Part shown: positions 25,913-35,893 of the stretch, piece after piece
How positions within the stretch are numbered: the stretch's first letter is position 1
Layout: each line of letters starts with the position of its first letter
DNA from: Ensifer adhaerens
GTDB lineage: Bacteria; Pseudomonadota; Alphaproteobacteria; Rhizobiales; Rhizobiaceae
DNA: 64,000 nt
Assembly: GCF_002007205.1 (NCBI RefSeq)
Contig: NZ_LAZS01000008.1
Span: 186,001-250,000 of the forward strand
Direction of reading: 5' to 3'
The notes under the pieces: generated by a model
What the model was told of the DNA's origin: nothing
Databases searched by the model: none
The model's input: only the letters and a program-made list of their open reading frames with translations
Program-made: the position numbers and the translations under genes

Positions 25913-25988
25913 GGGGATGATCCATTCTTCGACGGCGTGCTGCCGTCATCAGGCGCAATCGTTGGCAGGGTAGTCATTGGCCGCCTGG

Positions 25989-26201
25989 TCACTGGCGGCC
26001 GAAGCCCTGATAGCGGTCGCAACGGCTTCTCAAGGTCGAGATCTCCTCGGAGAGCTCGGCAATGCGATCCTTGAGTTCACCGGCCGTGCCGTCCTCGAAA
26101 TCGTCGAAACCGAAACAGTCGCGCGCCTCGTGCAGCTCCAACCGGCCCTGCAGGACCTCGCGGATAGCACTCAAACGCTCATATTGCCGCAGCATGCTCA
26201 T
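25989..26201 (-). CDS. Small coiled-coil protein of unknown function
   Basis: About 70 residues from MSMLRQYERLSAIREVLQGR to the end, Glu/Arg/Leu-rich. The C-terminal half (ELKDRIAELSEEISTLRSR) has a heptad pattern compatible with a coiled coil, and a central acidic CFGFDDFED segment precedes it. Several ATG codons compete for the start; 26201 is chosen because GAGG lies six bases upstream. Composition looks genuine but I do not recognise the family. A low-abundance adaptor or regulator is possible; no partner is evident. Confidence 0.55.
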   Translation of the reverse strand: MSMLRQYERLSAIREVLQGRLELHEARDCFGFDDFEDGTAGELKDRIAELSEEISTLRSRCDRYQGFGRQ

Positions 26202-26359
26202 CATGGACCTCATCTCAGGCAGCCAGCGCAAACCTGCGTTGACCGAATACCACCGAGATTATCCACTTAAATAGTAGATTAAAGGAATTCTGACCCAAAG
26301 AGCGGGCGGGTCGTGGAAAACTGCTCCGCCGAGGCGACGACGCTGCGTCGCAGGCGTTG

Positions 26360-26395
26360 GAAGACCCGAGCGATGGAAGGCTCGCCCGGGTCTTC
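26360..26395 (-). terminator. Strong hairpin after the DUF1127 gene
   Basis: GAAGACCCG pairs with CGGGTCTTC (9 bp) and further partly paired AGCG/CGCT extend the stem, immediately after the small DUF1127-type gene ending at 26401. Probable transcription terminator. Confidence 0.5.
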
Positions 26396-26400
26396 AGAAA

Positions 26401-26595
26401 TCAATTGGCCGGGAACTCGTTGCCGTCTGGGCGGTTGCCGTCGAGAAAGCCCATATCCCGCTTCAGGTGATCCGACAGATCCCTGACGTCGACGACGTCG
26501 GCCGCCCGGTTCTTCCGCGCGAACAAGTGCGCCAGCCAGGAACCGGCGGAAAAATCGTTTGTCGACGAAAAACTACGTACTTGAATGGTTGTCAT
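26401..26595 (-). CDS. Small DUF1127-like protein
   Basis: A 64-residue protein whose C-terminal half (DVRDLSDHLKRDMGFLDG) fits the short Arg-rich DUF1127/YjiS-like motif (R-LSDH-L-RD-G), preceded by a variable Ser-rich N-terminus. The ATG at 26595 has GAAGAGG nine bases upstream. DUF1127 proteins in rhizobia and Agrobacterium have been linked to RNA turnover and to phosphate and carbon metabolism, often as several paralogues. It is divergent from a GcvA-type LysR gene 107 bp away, which may regulate it. Assigned by a short motif, hence moderate confidence. Confidence 0.62.
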   Translation of the reverse strand: MTTIQVRSFSSTNDFSAGSWLAHLFARKNRAADVVDVRDLSDHLKRDMGFLDGNRPDGNEFPAN

Positions 26596-26701
26596 AGCCG
26601 TCATCCTCTTCATCAATCCGTCTAATGGACGGACCTTGAAAATGGTGATGAACGGCCTCACCTTCCAATCGAATATCGATCATCATGCATAAGGCCATTT
26701 A

Positions 26702-27601
26702 ATGCATAAGACACTTCCGCTCCCACCATTGACGGCGATACGCGTCTTCGAGGCGGTTGCCAGGCATGGAAGTTTCACCAATGCCGCAAGCGAACTCGGC
26801 ATGACGCAGGCCGCGGTGAGCTATCAGATCAAGGTGCTCGAGGATCGGATTGGCGCGCCCCTGTTCCTGCGCCGTCCGCGCCAGATCGCCCTCACCGAGG
26901 TCGGGCAACGGCTGGCACCCGCGGTCACGCAGGTCTTCGAGCAGTTGAGCGAAGCCTATGTTGCGGCCCGCGGCGGGGCCCAGGGAACGCTGGTCATCAG
27001 CACGATTGCGACCTTCGCGTCCAACTGGCTGGCGCGGCGCCTCGGCTCGTTCCAGATCGCCCACCCCTCGCTTGCCGTCCGCCTACAGACGGAACCGCAC
27101 CTCGTCGACTTCAGCCGCGAGGAGGTCGATATCGGCATCCGCTCGGGCCGCGGCGACTGGACTGGGCTTGTGGCCCATCGGCTGATCAACGCCGACTTCG
27201 CACCGATGCTGAGCCCGGGCCTTGCGGCCAGCATCGGCGGCGTGAAGGAACCTGCCGACCTCCTGCGGCTGCCGCTTCTCGACCCCGGCGACCCCTGGTG
27301 GGCGCGGTGGTTTGCCGCCGCCAACGTACCGGTGGAGGGGCTTGCAAGCCGGCCCGGCGCCAGCATGGGCGCGCAGGTCTATGAGGGAAATGCGGCGACC
27401 GCCGGACAGGGCGTGGCAATCCTGACACCAGCCTTCTTTGCCGCGGAACTCGCCGACGGGCGCCTGATCCAGCCCTTTGATCTCCTCTGCGACGACAGCC
27501 TGGCCTATTGGATGGTCTATCCGGAAGGCCGGCGCAATTCGCCGAAGATCAGCGCCTTCCGCCAATGGATCCTTAGCGAACTCGGCCATTCGCAACGCTG
27601 A
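26702..27601 (+). CDS. LysR-family regulator, GcvA-like
   Basis: A 299-residue LysR regulator of the GcvA subgroup. It opens with LPPLTAIRVFEAVARHGSFT, then NAASELGMTQAAVSYQIKVL and LFLRRPRQIALTEVGQRLAP (HTH and linker), followed by the effector domain with LVISTIATFASNWLARRLGS, REEVDIGIRSGRGDW and WWARWFAAAN. Members regulate glycine cleavage, beta-lactamase and many unknown genes. It is divergent from the small DUF1127-like gene. The ATG overlaps an AT-rich spacer with no clear ribosome site, but the domain begins exactly here. Confidence 0.9.
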   Translation: MHKTLPLPPLTAIRVFEAVARHGSFTNAASELGMTQAAVSYQIKVLEDRIGAPLFLRRPRQIALTEVGQRLAPAVTQVFEQLSEAYVAARGGAQGTLVISTIATFASNWLARRLGSFQIAHPSLAVRLQTEPHLVDFSREEVDIGIRSGRGDWTGLVAHRLINADFAPMLSPGLAASIGGVKEPADLLRLPLLDPGDPWWARWFAAANVPVEGLASRPGASMGAQVYEGNAATAGQGVAILTPAFFAAELADGRLIQPFDLLCDDSLAYWMVYPEGRRNSPKISAFRQWILSELGHSQR

Positions 27602-27662
27602 GACCTGCTGCCCGATCCGGGCGAGCTTGTGCCTCAACCGCCCCGGAAATTTCATCGGTTCC

Positions 27663-27688
27663 GGAACCCTTGGGCCTTTCGGGGAGTT
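27663..27688 (+). promoter_or_regulatory. Candidate EcfG/RpoE2 general-stress promoter
   Basis: GGAAC at 27663-27667, 17 bases, then AGTT at 27685-27688 resembles the alphaproteobacterial EcfG consensus GGAAC-N16/17-cGTT, missing only the C. It is 43 bp upstream of the ATG of the amidohydrolase gene that heads a three-gene operon. Part of it (27678-27699) can also fold as a TTCGGGG/CCCCGAA hairpin that could end the upstream LysR transcript. Confidence 0.5.
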
Positions 27689-27730
27689 GCACCCCCGAAG
27701 CGACCAGAGCGAGGGAATGCGGGAGCGACC

Positions 27731-28555
27731 ATGGAAAGCGAGCCGACGGAACAGGTCCGTTCAGCCACCGAGACCGCCTGGTGGACCGTACATCGCGGCG
27801 ATGGCCCGATCGTCGGCACGGCGATCCACAACGGGCATGCGATGCGCAGCGATACCCGTGCGCTCTCGGCGCTGACGGACGAGGCAAGGCTGCGCGAGGA
27901 GGATCCGTTCACGGAGTTCATCATCCGGGATCTTGCCAATCGCATCGTCGTTCACAGGTCCCGCTTCGAGGTCGATCTCAACCGCGCCCGTACCGGCGCC
28001 GTCTATCTCCAGCCCGCGCAGGCCTGGGGCCTTTCCGTCTGGCGGGAACACCCGCCGGCAGCCATGATCGAGGCCTCCCTTGCCGTGCATGACGAATACT
28101 ACGCCATGCTGCATTCCATGCTGGCGGCAATCGAGCGTCGCCACGGGCGCTTCGTCGTGCTCGACGTGCACAGCTACAACCACCGCCGCCAGGGGCCGGA
28201 GGCGGCGCCCGCGGCCACTGACGAAGCCCCGGAAATCAATATCGGCACCTCCTCGATGGACCGGCTCAAATGGGCCGGCGTCGTCGATACGCTGATATCG
28301 GCGCTCGGCGCCGCCGATATCGGTGGCCGGCCGCTGGATGTGCGCGAGAACATCGCCTTTCAGGGACGCGGCGAGCAGACGCGCTTCATCCACGAGCATT
28401 TCCCCGAGACCGGCTGTGCGATCGCGATCGAGTTCAAGAAGACCTTCATGGACGAATGGACCGGCAAGCCGGATATCGAGGCGCTGCGGGCCCTGCGGGC
28501 GCTGGTCTCTTCCCTCGTCCCGGTGCTGACCGAAGCACTGGCGAGGCAGCGATGA
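27731..28555 (+). CDS. N-formylglutamate amidohydrolase-family protein
   Basis: A 274-residue member of the N-formylglutamate amidohydrolase (FGase, HutG-type) family. IVGTAIHNGHAMRSD corresponds to the first metal/active-site strand. EEDPFTEFIIRDLANRIVVH, RFEVDLNRAR and VVLDVHSYNHRR give the usual Asp/Glu/His set, and GCAIAIEFKKTFMDEWTG closes the domain. The classical reaction is hydrolysis of N-formylglutamate, but there are no histidine-utilisation genes here. It is four-base-overlapped or nearly so with a DUF1704 metallopeptidase and followed by an ATP-grasp ligase, so a different amide substrate, perhaps the product of the ligase, is inferred. Confidence 0.85.
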   Translation: MESEPTEQVRSATETAWWTVHRGDGPIVGTAIHNGHAMRSDTRALSALTDEARLREEDPFTEFIIRDLANRIVVHRSRFEVDLNRARTGAVYLQPAQAWGLSVWREHPPAAMIEASLAVHDEYYAMLHSMLAAIERRHGRFVVLDVHSYNHRRQGPEAAPAATDEAPEINIGTSSMDRLKWAGVVDTLISALGAADIGGRPLDVRENIAFQGRGEQTRFIHEHFPETGCAIAIEFKKTFMDEWTGKPDIEALRALRALVSSLVPVLTEALARQR

Positions 28556-28569
28556 CGGAGGAAAAAGCG

Positions 28570-30435
28570 ATGCCTGGCAACCCCGCCCCGGCGTGGCTCG
28601 ATGAAGGCATTGCGCGGCTGACGGACGGCCGCGCCGTGCGACAGGATTTCGGTGACGGCGGGCGGTTGCACATCGACCGTCTCGTTCCCTTCCTCTGCGT
28701 GCAGATCGCTTGCGACCACCAGCAGCCGGTGGCACGCGACATCGCCCAGGCGAACGCCGCCTATCTGCTTTCGCCCGACATCGACACCGCCGCCGCGATC
28801 ATCGAACGCGTCGGGAGGGTAATCGAGCAACGCCTCGGCTTTTTCATCGTGCTCGAATTCGGCGAGCTCGAAAGCGACGATCCGCCGGCCAAGGACGCGC
28901 CCTTCCTGCCGCCCTTCCTGATCGAGGTCGTCGCCGGCGCACGGGCCGCCGAGCAGGTCGCCGCCAAGGCATTGATCGAGACGGCGGCGACGATCGAAGG
29001 AAAGTTTCGCACGCCACATGTGACGCTCGTCGAGCGCCCGCCGGCGACGACGACAGGCCGGAAGGCCCTGGCACTCGACTACCCGCACCTCACCGTGCGT
29101 TTCGCGCCGATCTATTGCGAACCGGGCACGCGCCGCATCTATCCGCAACTGCGCGAGCGGCTGGTCGCGAGCGTCTTCGATGCAGGGCTCAGGGCCGTCG
29201 CCGCCTTCGCCCGCGCCAAGTCCGACAATTTTCGGCTGCCGACACACCGCGCCTTCGGGCGCAAGGCCTTCGTCGATGCCGTCGTGCGCGCCGACCGCGG
29301 CATCGACGAAATCGCCTCGAGCTTCGACTTCCTGCTGGCGGTGACGCCGATCAACGCCGAAACCGCCTGGACGGAGTTTGCCTCGGGCGGCTTTTCCAAA
29401 AGCCCGCGGCTCTACTACCGGCCGCTGACGCTGCAGATCGAAACGGCCAAGCGAAAGCTCTTCTCGCTCAACTTCGAACATCTCGAAGACCCGCTGCTTT
29501 ACGCCCTTTATCGGGAGAAACAGCAGGAGGTCGACCTGCAGCTTTCGATGATTTCGGCGCGGGAGACCCGCAAGTTCGTCGAGTTCGGCCGCGCGCTCTA
29601 CGGCCCGGTGGAGGACACGCTTCACGACGCCGCTTCCGACATCCTTGCGCGTACCGCGCCCGATCGCGACGCGCCGTCGTCAGCCGCAGAAAGGCGCGAC
29701 TGCGACTACATAAGGGAGCGCGCCCAGGCGATGATCTCGGCCTATCGGCGCCAGTCGGCCGACTTTTCCGCCTCCGTCGACATTCGTGACGACCTGCCGG
29801 CCGGCCTGCTCGTCTCGCGCGGTCAGCTGCTGATCGCGAGAAGCTCCGCGCTCGACGCCGATCGCGTCGAGGCGCTGCTCAACCACGAGATCGGCGTGCA
29901 TCTCTTGACCTATTTCAACGGCTCGGCCCAGGGGCTCCGGATCCTTCGCTCCGGGCTTGCCGGTTACGAAGGCATGCAGGAGGGACTTGCCGTCTTTGCC
30001 GAGTACTTGAGCGCCGGCATGACCGCAGACCGGCTGCGCGTGCTTGCCGCCAGGGTCGCCGGCTGCGCGGCCATGCTCGACGGCGCGCCGTTTCCGCAGG
30101 CCTATCGGCTGCTCGTCGACGGCCACGGCTTCGCCGCCGCCGAGGCCTTCAACATCACGCTGCGGATCTACCGCGGCGGCGGGCTGGTCAAGGATGCGAT
30201 CTACCTGCGCGGCCTGCTGCAGCTCCTCGATCATCTCGCCGACGGCGGCAGTCTCGAACCGTTCTGGATGGGCAAGATCGCCGCCTCGCATTTCGGCGCC
30301 ATCGAGGAGCTGAGCCTGCGCGGGCTTCTTGGTGCCCCGGCACTCCGCCCTATCTTTCTCGATGAGGTCAAAGCGCGCGACCGACTTCAGCGAGCCCAAA
30401 GGGGACTTTCCCCGCTCGACTTGATCGCAGAGTAG
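28570..30435 (+). CDS. DUF1704 / MATCAP-like metallopeptidase (QEGLA-motif protein)
   Basis: A 621-residue protein of the family described as flavohemoglobin expression-modulating QEGLA motif proteins (DUF1704). It carries the zinc motif HEIGVH (His439, Glu440, His444) and, 26 residues later, QEGLA (470-474), whose Glu is the likely third ligand. Eukaryotic relatives (MATCAP) are tyrosine carboxypeptidases acting on tubulin tails, so a carboxypeptidase role on a tailed peptide or metabolite is likely. ATG 28570 is favoured by GGAGGA eight bases upstream; ATG 28552 would overlap the amidohydrolase stop (ATGA). It sits between amidohydrolase and ATP-grasp genes with almost no spacing, so it is one operon. 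Confidence 0.88.
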   Translation: MPGNPAPAWLDEGIARLTDGRAVRQDFGDGGRLHIDRLVPFLCVQIACDHQQPVARDIAQANAAYLLSPDIDTAAAIIERVGRVIEQRLGFFIVLEFGELESDDPPAKDAPFLPPFLIEVVAGARAAEQVAAKALIETAATIEGKFRTPHVTLVERPPATTTGRKALALDYPHLTVRFAPIYCEPGTRRIYPQLRERLVASVFDAGLRAVAAFARAKSDNFRLPTHRAFGRKAFVDAVVRADRGIDEIASSFDFLLAVTPINAETAWTEFASGGFSKSPRLYYRPLTLQIETAKRKLFSLNFEHLEDPLLYALYREKQQEVDLQLSMISARETRKFVEFGRALYGPVEDTLHDAASDILARTAPDRDAPSSAAERRDCDYIRERAQAMISAYRRQSADFSASVDIRDDLPAGLLVSRGQLLIARSSALDADRVEALLNHEIGVHLLTYFNGSAQGLRILRSGLAGYEGMQEGLAVFAEYLSAGMTADRLRVLAARVAGCAAMLDGAPFPQAYRLLVDGHGFAAAEAFNITLRIYRGGGLVKDAIYLRGLLQLLDHLADGGSLEPFWMGKIAASHFGAIEELSLRGLLGAPALRPIFLDEVKARDRLQRAQRGLSPLDLIAE

Positions 30436-30443
30436 GAGACCGG

Positions 30444-31490
30444 ATGCGCATTGTCTTTCTCGTCAACTCCATCGAAGGCGAAGAGACGTTCTATGCGACG
30501 ACTTCACTCGCGCTCGCAGCCGTCGCTCGCGGCCATGAAATCGTCTACGTCACGCCGGGCGATTTCGTTCTGACACCCGATGGCCGCCTGATCCTCCATG
30601 CGCTGTCTCTGGGAACGGCAAGGCCGCGCAAGGCGGAAACCTTCATTGCGGCGCTGCGAGGCGAGGCGACGCGGCGCGAGGTGCTGGACATTGCGGAGAT
30701 CCAGGTTCTCTTTCTGCGCAACGACCCCTCCGAGGACGTCGGCATCCGCCCCTGGGCCACCCAGGCCGGCATCATTTTCGGGCGGCTCGCCGCCGAGCGT
30801 GGCGCAATCGTCGTCAACGATCCCGACGGGCTGGCGGCGGCGCAGAACAAGCTCTATTTGCAGGGCTTTCCCGAGGTCGTCCGTCCGACCACGCTGATCA
30901 CGAGACACATGGAGGAGATCAGATCCTTCGTCGATGCGCATCCCGAAGGCGTCATCCTGAAGCCGCTGCAGGGCTCCGGCGGCAAGAATGTCTTCAAGGT
31001 CAGTTCCAGCCATGAGACGAACCTCAACCAGATCTTCGAGGCGGTCAGCGAAGGAGGCTACGTGATCGCGCAGGAGTATCTGCCGGCAGCGACCGAGGGC
31101 GACGTCCGCCTGTTCCTGATGAACGGCCGCCCCCTCAAGCGCGGCGATACCTACGCCGCCGTGCGGCGCGTTCCAGCCGAAGGCGAACTGCGCTCCAACA
31201 TGCATGTCAACGGCAGGCCCGCCGCCGCCGTCATCACCCCGGCGATGCTCGCCGTCGCCGAGCAGATGCGCCCCAAGCTGGTGCGCGACGGCATGTTCCT
31301 GGTCGGCCTCGACGTGGTCGGCGACAAGCTGGTGGAGGTCAACGTCTTCACGCCCGGCGCCCTGCCCGAGATCGCCGAGCTGACCTCGATCGATTTCAGC
31401 GAGGACATCGTCGCCGAGCTCGAACGGAAGGTCGAGATAAGGCGGGCCAATGATGGCGTGCTTTCCAATCGAGAGCTTGCGACCCTTTGA
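30444..31490 (+). CDS. ATP-grasp ligase, glutathione synthetase-like
   Basis: A 348-residue GshB/RimK-like ATP-grasp enzyme. The N-terminal substrate domain opens MRIVFLVNSIEGEETFYATT. VLFLRNDPSED, GVILKPLQGSGGKNVFKV (glycine-rich ATP loop with Lys) and YVIAQEYLPAATEGDVRLF follow, and the metal-binding strand is KLVEVNVFTPGALPEI, equivalent to EINVTSPTG of glutathione synthetase. It should join a carboxylate to an amine with ATP. It is unlikely to be the housekeeping GshB, given its context nine bases behind a DUF1704 peptidase and an FGase-like amidohydrolase. The three may make, trim and hydrolyse one peptide-like compound or tag. Confidence 0.85.
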   Translation: MRIVFLVNSIEGEETFYATTSLALAAVARGHEIVYVTPGDFVLTPDGRLILHALSLGTARPRKAETFIAALRGEATRREVLDIAEIQVLFLRNDPSEDVGIRPWATQAGIIFGRLAAERGAIVVNDPDGLAAAQNKLYLQGFPEVVRPTTLITRHMEEIRSFVDAHPEGVILKPLQGSGGKNVFKVSSSHETNLNQIFEAVSEGGYVIAQEYLPAATEGDVRLFLMNGRPLKRGDTYAAVRRVPAEGELRSNMHVNGRPAAAVITPAMLAVAEQMRPKLVRDGMFLVGLDVVGDKLVEVNVFTPGALPEIAELTSIDFSEDIVAELERKVEIRRANDGVLSNRELATL

Positions 31491-31528
31491 TTGGCGGCCC
31501 CGCCGCGGATTGATCCTCAAGGTGGCTC

Positions 31529-32005
31529 TCACCCGGCGACGGTCTCGTGCCAGTGGCTGGCCGGCGGCACCACGCCCTTGGTGAAGAGGAAGCTACCGAA
31601 GCGGCGCGCCTCGCCCGTCACGATGACACAATAGGCGTGCTTCGCTTCCTCGTGGAAGGCGAAACGCTCGATCGCATACATCTTCGAAAGAGAACCATCC
31701 GCGCGCACCACCTCGGCCTGCACCTCGCGCTGGACCTCTGGCAGCTCGCCCGCCTCCCCGTCCGGCGTCAGCCGCGCCGCCGAAGGCTGTAGCGGCGTGT
31801 CGAGCGGCATGACGGAAAGAATGGCGCGCACCGCACGCGCGGCCGAGACATTCGCAATGTGAAGCGGCAGACCGAGCCGGGTATGGCGCGCGATCGTGTC
31901 GGCAGGAAAATTCGCGTCAACGATCGCGATCCGGTCGCCATGCCCCATTGAGCGCAGCGCATGCAGCACGTCGGCGTTCAGCGCCGGATCGATGTTCTTG
32001 AGCAT
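31529..32005 (-). CDS. RbsD/FucU-family sugar mutarotase
   Basis: A 158-residue member of the RbsD/FucU pyranase/mutarotase family. It opens MLKNIDPALNADVLHALRSM and has the motif MGHGDRIAIVDANFPAD with the catalytic His and Asp; FHEEAKHAYCVIVTGEARRF near the C-terminus is also typical. The length is closer to FucU than to RbsD. It would interconvert anomers or ring forms of the imported sugar. ATG 32005 is preceded by GGAAGG. It is the last gene of a minus-strand sugar ABC operon (gap 145 bp, with a hairpin in it). Confidence 0.88.
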   Translation of the reverse strand: MLKNIDPALNADVLHALRSMGHGDRIAIVDANFPADTIARHTRLGLPLHIANVSAARAVRAILSVMPLDTPLQPSAARLTPDGEAGELPEVQREVQAEVVRADGSLSKMYAIERFAFHEEAKHAYCVIVTGEARRFGSFLFTKGVVPPASHWHETVAG

Positions 32006-32115
32006 CAGCCTAACCTTCCGCATTTGCCTCTGCGTGAAAACCAGGCCGCAGAGATCCCTGCGGGCGGGTCTATCGACCCGACCACCTTGTCCTTCACCGC
32101 ATTTCGTCGGTTGCG

Positions 32116-32135
32116 GCGGGCGGCGATCCGCCCGC
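32116..32135 (-). terminator. Hairpin between permease and mutarotase genes
   Basis: GCGGGCGG and CCGCCCGC form a perfect 8-bp stem with a four-base loop, 15 bases after the permease stop. There is no T-run; it probably attenuates or stabilises the transcript before the mutarotase gene. Confidence 0.45.
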
Positions 32136-32150
32136 ACGTGGCTCCCGGTC

Positions 32151-33164
32151 CTAGATGCCGGTCAGCCGCTCGCGATACTTGTCGATGATCACCGCGAGGA
32201 TGATGACGACACCGGTGATCATCTGCCGCATGAAATCGCTGAGCCCGAACAGAATGAGGCCGTTGGCGAGAACCCCGGTGATGCAGGCGCCGAGCAGGGT
32301 GCCGATCACCGTGCCGCGGCCGCCGTTGAGGCTGGTGCCACCGATGATGACGGCGGCGATCGCGTTCAGCTCGAAGCCGATGCCGATGATCGGGCTCGCG
32401 ATGTTGAGGCGGGCCATGTAGACCATGGCGGCGATGCCGACGAGCGCACCGGCAATCGTGAAGGCCGCCACTTTGTAGAACATCAGCGAATGGCCGGCGA
32501 GACGCACGGCCTCCTCGTTGTTGCCGATGCCATAGAGCAGCCGGCCGAACACCGTCTTCGACAGCACGAACCAGGCGATCGCGACGAGCAGCAGCGCGAT
32601 CAGGAAGACGACGGGGATGCCGAAGATCATCTGCGAGCCGAAGGCGTTGAAGCTCGGCGGAAACGAATAGATCGTGCGTGCGTCCGTCACCTGCAGCGCG
32701 GCACCGCGGGCGATGTTCAGCATGCCAAGCGTGACGATGAAGGAGGGCAGCCCCCAGAAGGCGCTGATCCAGCCATTCAGGAAGCCACAGACGACGCCGG
32801 TGCCGACAGCGGCGAGCGTTGCCAGCGCCACGGCCTGGAACACCGAGAGATCGGGAATCGTCAACACCGTGCCGCCGACGACGGCGCAGAAGGCCAGCAT
32901 CGAGCCGACGGAAAGATCAATGCCGCCGATCAGGATGACGAAGGTCATGCCGACGGCGAGGATCAGGTTGATGGTGATCTGCGTCAGGATGTTGGAGATG
33001 TTGTTGGCCGTCAGGAAGTGCTCGGTCGAGACCGAGAAGAAGACGATCAAAAGCAGGAGCGCCAGGCCGATGCCGGCATCGCGCAGGAGCACCTTTGGCG
33101 ACCAGCCCGGCAGCTGGCGAGCATGGACGGTTTCGCCGGCTTGTGTCTTTTCGAGTGCTTGCAT
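32151..33164 (-). CDS. Sugar ABC transporter permease (RbsC/XylH type)
   Basis: A 337-residue inner-membrane permease of the carbohydrate uptake-2 family with 8-10 membrane segments. Typical motifs are NLILAVGMTFVILIGGIDLS and VGSMLAFCAVVGGTV, then SFIVTLGMLNIARGAALQVT and AAVIIGGTSLNGGRGTVIGT near the ATPase contact. It imports a pentose or related sugar together with the ATPase one base upstream and the ribose-type binding protein. GAGGCAG precedes the ATG at 33164. The substrate is not recognisable; the linked mutarotase suggests a reducing monosaccharide. Confidence 0.92.
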   Translation of the reverse strand: MQALEKTQAGETVHARQLPGWSPKVLLRDAGIGLALLLLIVFFSVSTEHFLTANNISNILTQITINLILAVGMTFVILIGGIDLSVGSMLAFCAVVGGTVLTIPDLSVFQAVALATLAAVGTGVVCGFLNGWISAFWGLPSFIVTLGMLNIARGAALQVTDARTIYSFPPSFNAFGSQMIFGIPVVFLIALLLVAIAWFVLSKTVFGRLLYGIGNNEEAVRLAGHSLMFYKVAAFTIAGALVGIAAMVYMARLNIASPIIGIGFELNAIAAVIIGGTSLNGGRGTVIGTLLGACITGVLANGLILFGLSDFMRQMITGVVIILAVIIDKYRERLTGI

Positions 33165-33165
33165 C

Positions 33166-34731
<1,566 letters not shown>

Positions 34732-34804
34732 GACCTGGCCCTTTTGAAACGCAGCAATTGCGCACGCAAGCCATTGGCCTGCGGCGAATGCTGTCCTTGC
34801 CGAA

Positions 34805-34829
34805 GCGCACCGGGCAGCGCCCGGTGCGC
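34805..34829 (-). terminator. Long perfect hairpin between binding-protein and ATPase genes
   Basis: GCGCACCGGGC and GCCCGGTGCGC pair perfectly over 11 bp with a 3-base loop, 16 bases after the binding-protein stop. Such stems usually stabilise or partly terminate mRNA so that the binding protein is made in excess over the membrane components. Confidence 0.6.
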
Positions 34830-34845
34830 ACGCGCGGTCTCTGGG

Positions 34846-35778
34846 TTATTTCACGTTGTCCTTGGTCACGAGCTCGATGTCGGTCTTCACCCAACCTTCG
34901 AGCTTGGGCCCGCCGGCCACGACTTCGAGCGCCTTGTCGATGGCGTTCGCCGCCATCTGCGAACCGAACTGGTCGACCGTCGCCAAAAGCTTGCCGTCCT
35001 TCAGCATCGGGGCGACCGCCGGCACATTGTCGAAGCCGACGACCTTGATGTCGTTGCGGCCAGCCGCGTCGAGCGCCTTGACGACACCGATCGCCATGGA
35101 ATCGTTGGCGGCAAGCACACCCTGGATATCGGGATGCGCCGTCAGCATGGTCGAGAAGACGGAATTGGCCTCTTCCGTTTCCCAATGCGCCGTGCGGGAA
35201 TCGAGAAGATCGAGCTTGCCTGCCGCGATCGCATCCTCGAAGCCGCGCTTGCGCTGCGCTGCATTGTCGGCGCCCGGATTGCCCTCGAGGATCACGACCT
35301 TAGCGCCGGCGCCGAGATCCTTGGCGAGCGCATCACCGACCATCTTGGCGCCGCCGCGATTGTCAGGGCCGACGAAGGCCAGATCGACGCCGGCATCCTT
35401 CTTTGCCTGCTCGTCGAGCGAAACGTCGAAATTGATGACGACAATGCCCGCATCCATCGCCTTCTTCAGCGGCGCGACCATGGCGCGGGAGTCGGCCGGC
35501 GCAATCACGATCGCGTCGACGCCCTGGGTGATGAAGTTCTCGACGCCGTTCAACTGGCTCTCGAAATCGGTCTCGTTCTGCATGCCGATGGCTTTGAGCT
35601 CGTAGTCGCCACGCTTCTGCGCATGCGCTTCGGCGCCTTCCAGCATGTTCTTGAAGAAGTCGTTCGCAAGCGACTTCATGACGAGGCCGACGACGGGTTT
35701 ATCGGCAGCCATGGCAAGTGTCGGCAATGCGGTGGCAACGGTGAGTGCGACGATAGACGCATACAGGGAAAATTTCAT
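34846..35778 (-). CDS. Ribose-type sugar ABC transporter substrate-binding protein
   Basis: A 310-residue periplasmic binding protein of the RbsB/type I family: signal peptide 1-24 (VATALPTLAMAA), then PVVGLVMKSLANDFFKNMLE, VDAIVIAPADSRAMV, VVINFDVSLDEQAKKDA, VVILEGNPGADNAAQRKRGF and GVLAANDSMAIGVVKALDAA, all standard landmarks. The ATG at 35778 follows GGAGGAGA. It is the first gene of the operon and lies directly behind two perfect LacI-type operators, so the divergent LacI protein most likely represses it. The sugar is not identifiable from sequence. Confidence 0.93.
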   Translation of the reverse strand: MKFSLYASIVALTVATALPTLAMAADKPVVGLVMKSLANDFFKNMLEGAEAHAQKRGDYELKAIGMQNETDFESQLNGVENFITQGVDAIVIAPADSRAMVAPLKKAMDAGIVVINFDVSLDEQAKKDAGVDLAFVGPDNRGGAKMVGDALAKDLGAGAKVVILEGNPGADNAAQRKRGFEDAIAAGKLDLLDSRTAHWETEEANSVFSTMLTAHPDIQGVLAANDSMAIGVVKALDAAGRNDIKVVGFDNVPAVAPMLKDGKLLATVDQFGSQMAANAIDKALEVVAGGPKLEGWVKTDIELVTKDNVK

Positions 35779-35817
35779 GGGTTCTCCTCCGGTGAAAAGA
35801 TGGTCCTCCAACCACCA

Positions 35818-35831
35818 ATGAAACGTTTCAT
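35818..35831. promoter_or_regulatory. LacI-family operator ATGAAACGTTTCAT, proximal copy
   Basis: A perfect 14-bp palindrome with the central CG typical of LacI/GalR sites, 40 bp upstream of the binding-protein ATG. An identical second copy lies at 35894-35907. Confidence 0.8.
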
Positions 35832-35893
35832 CGCATGTGCATGCGTGGTCCGCTTCGGCCTTTAAGAGATAGAAAGGCGGTATCGCTGTCAAT

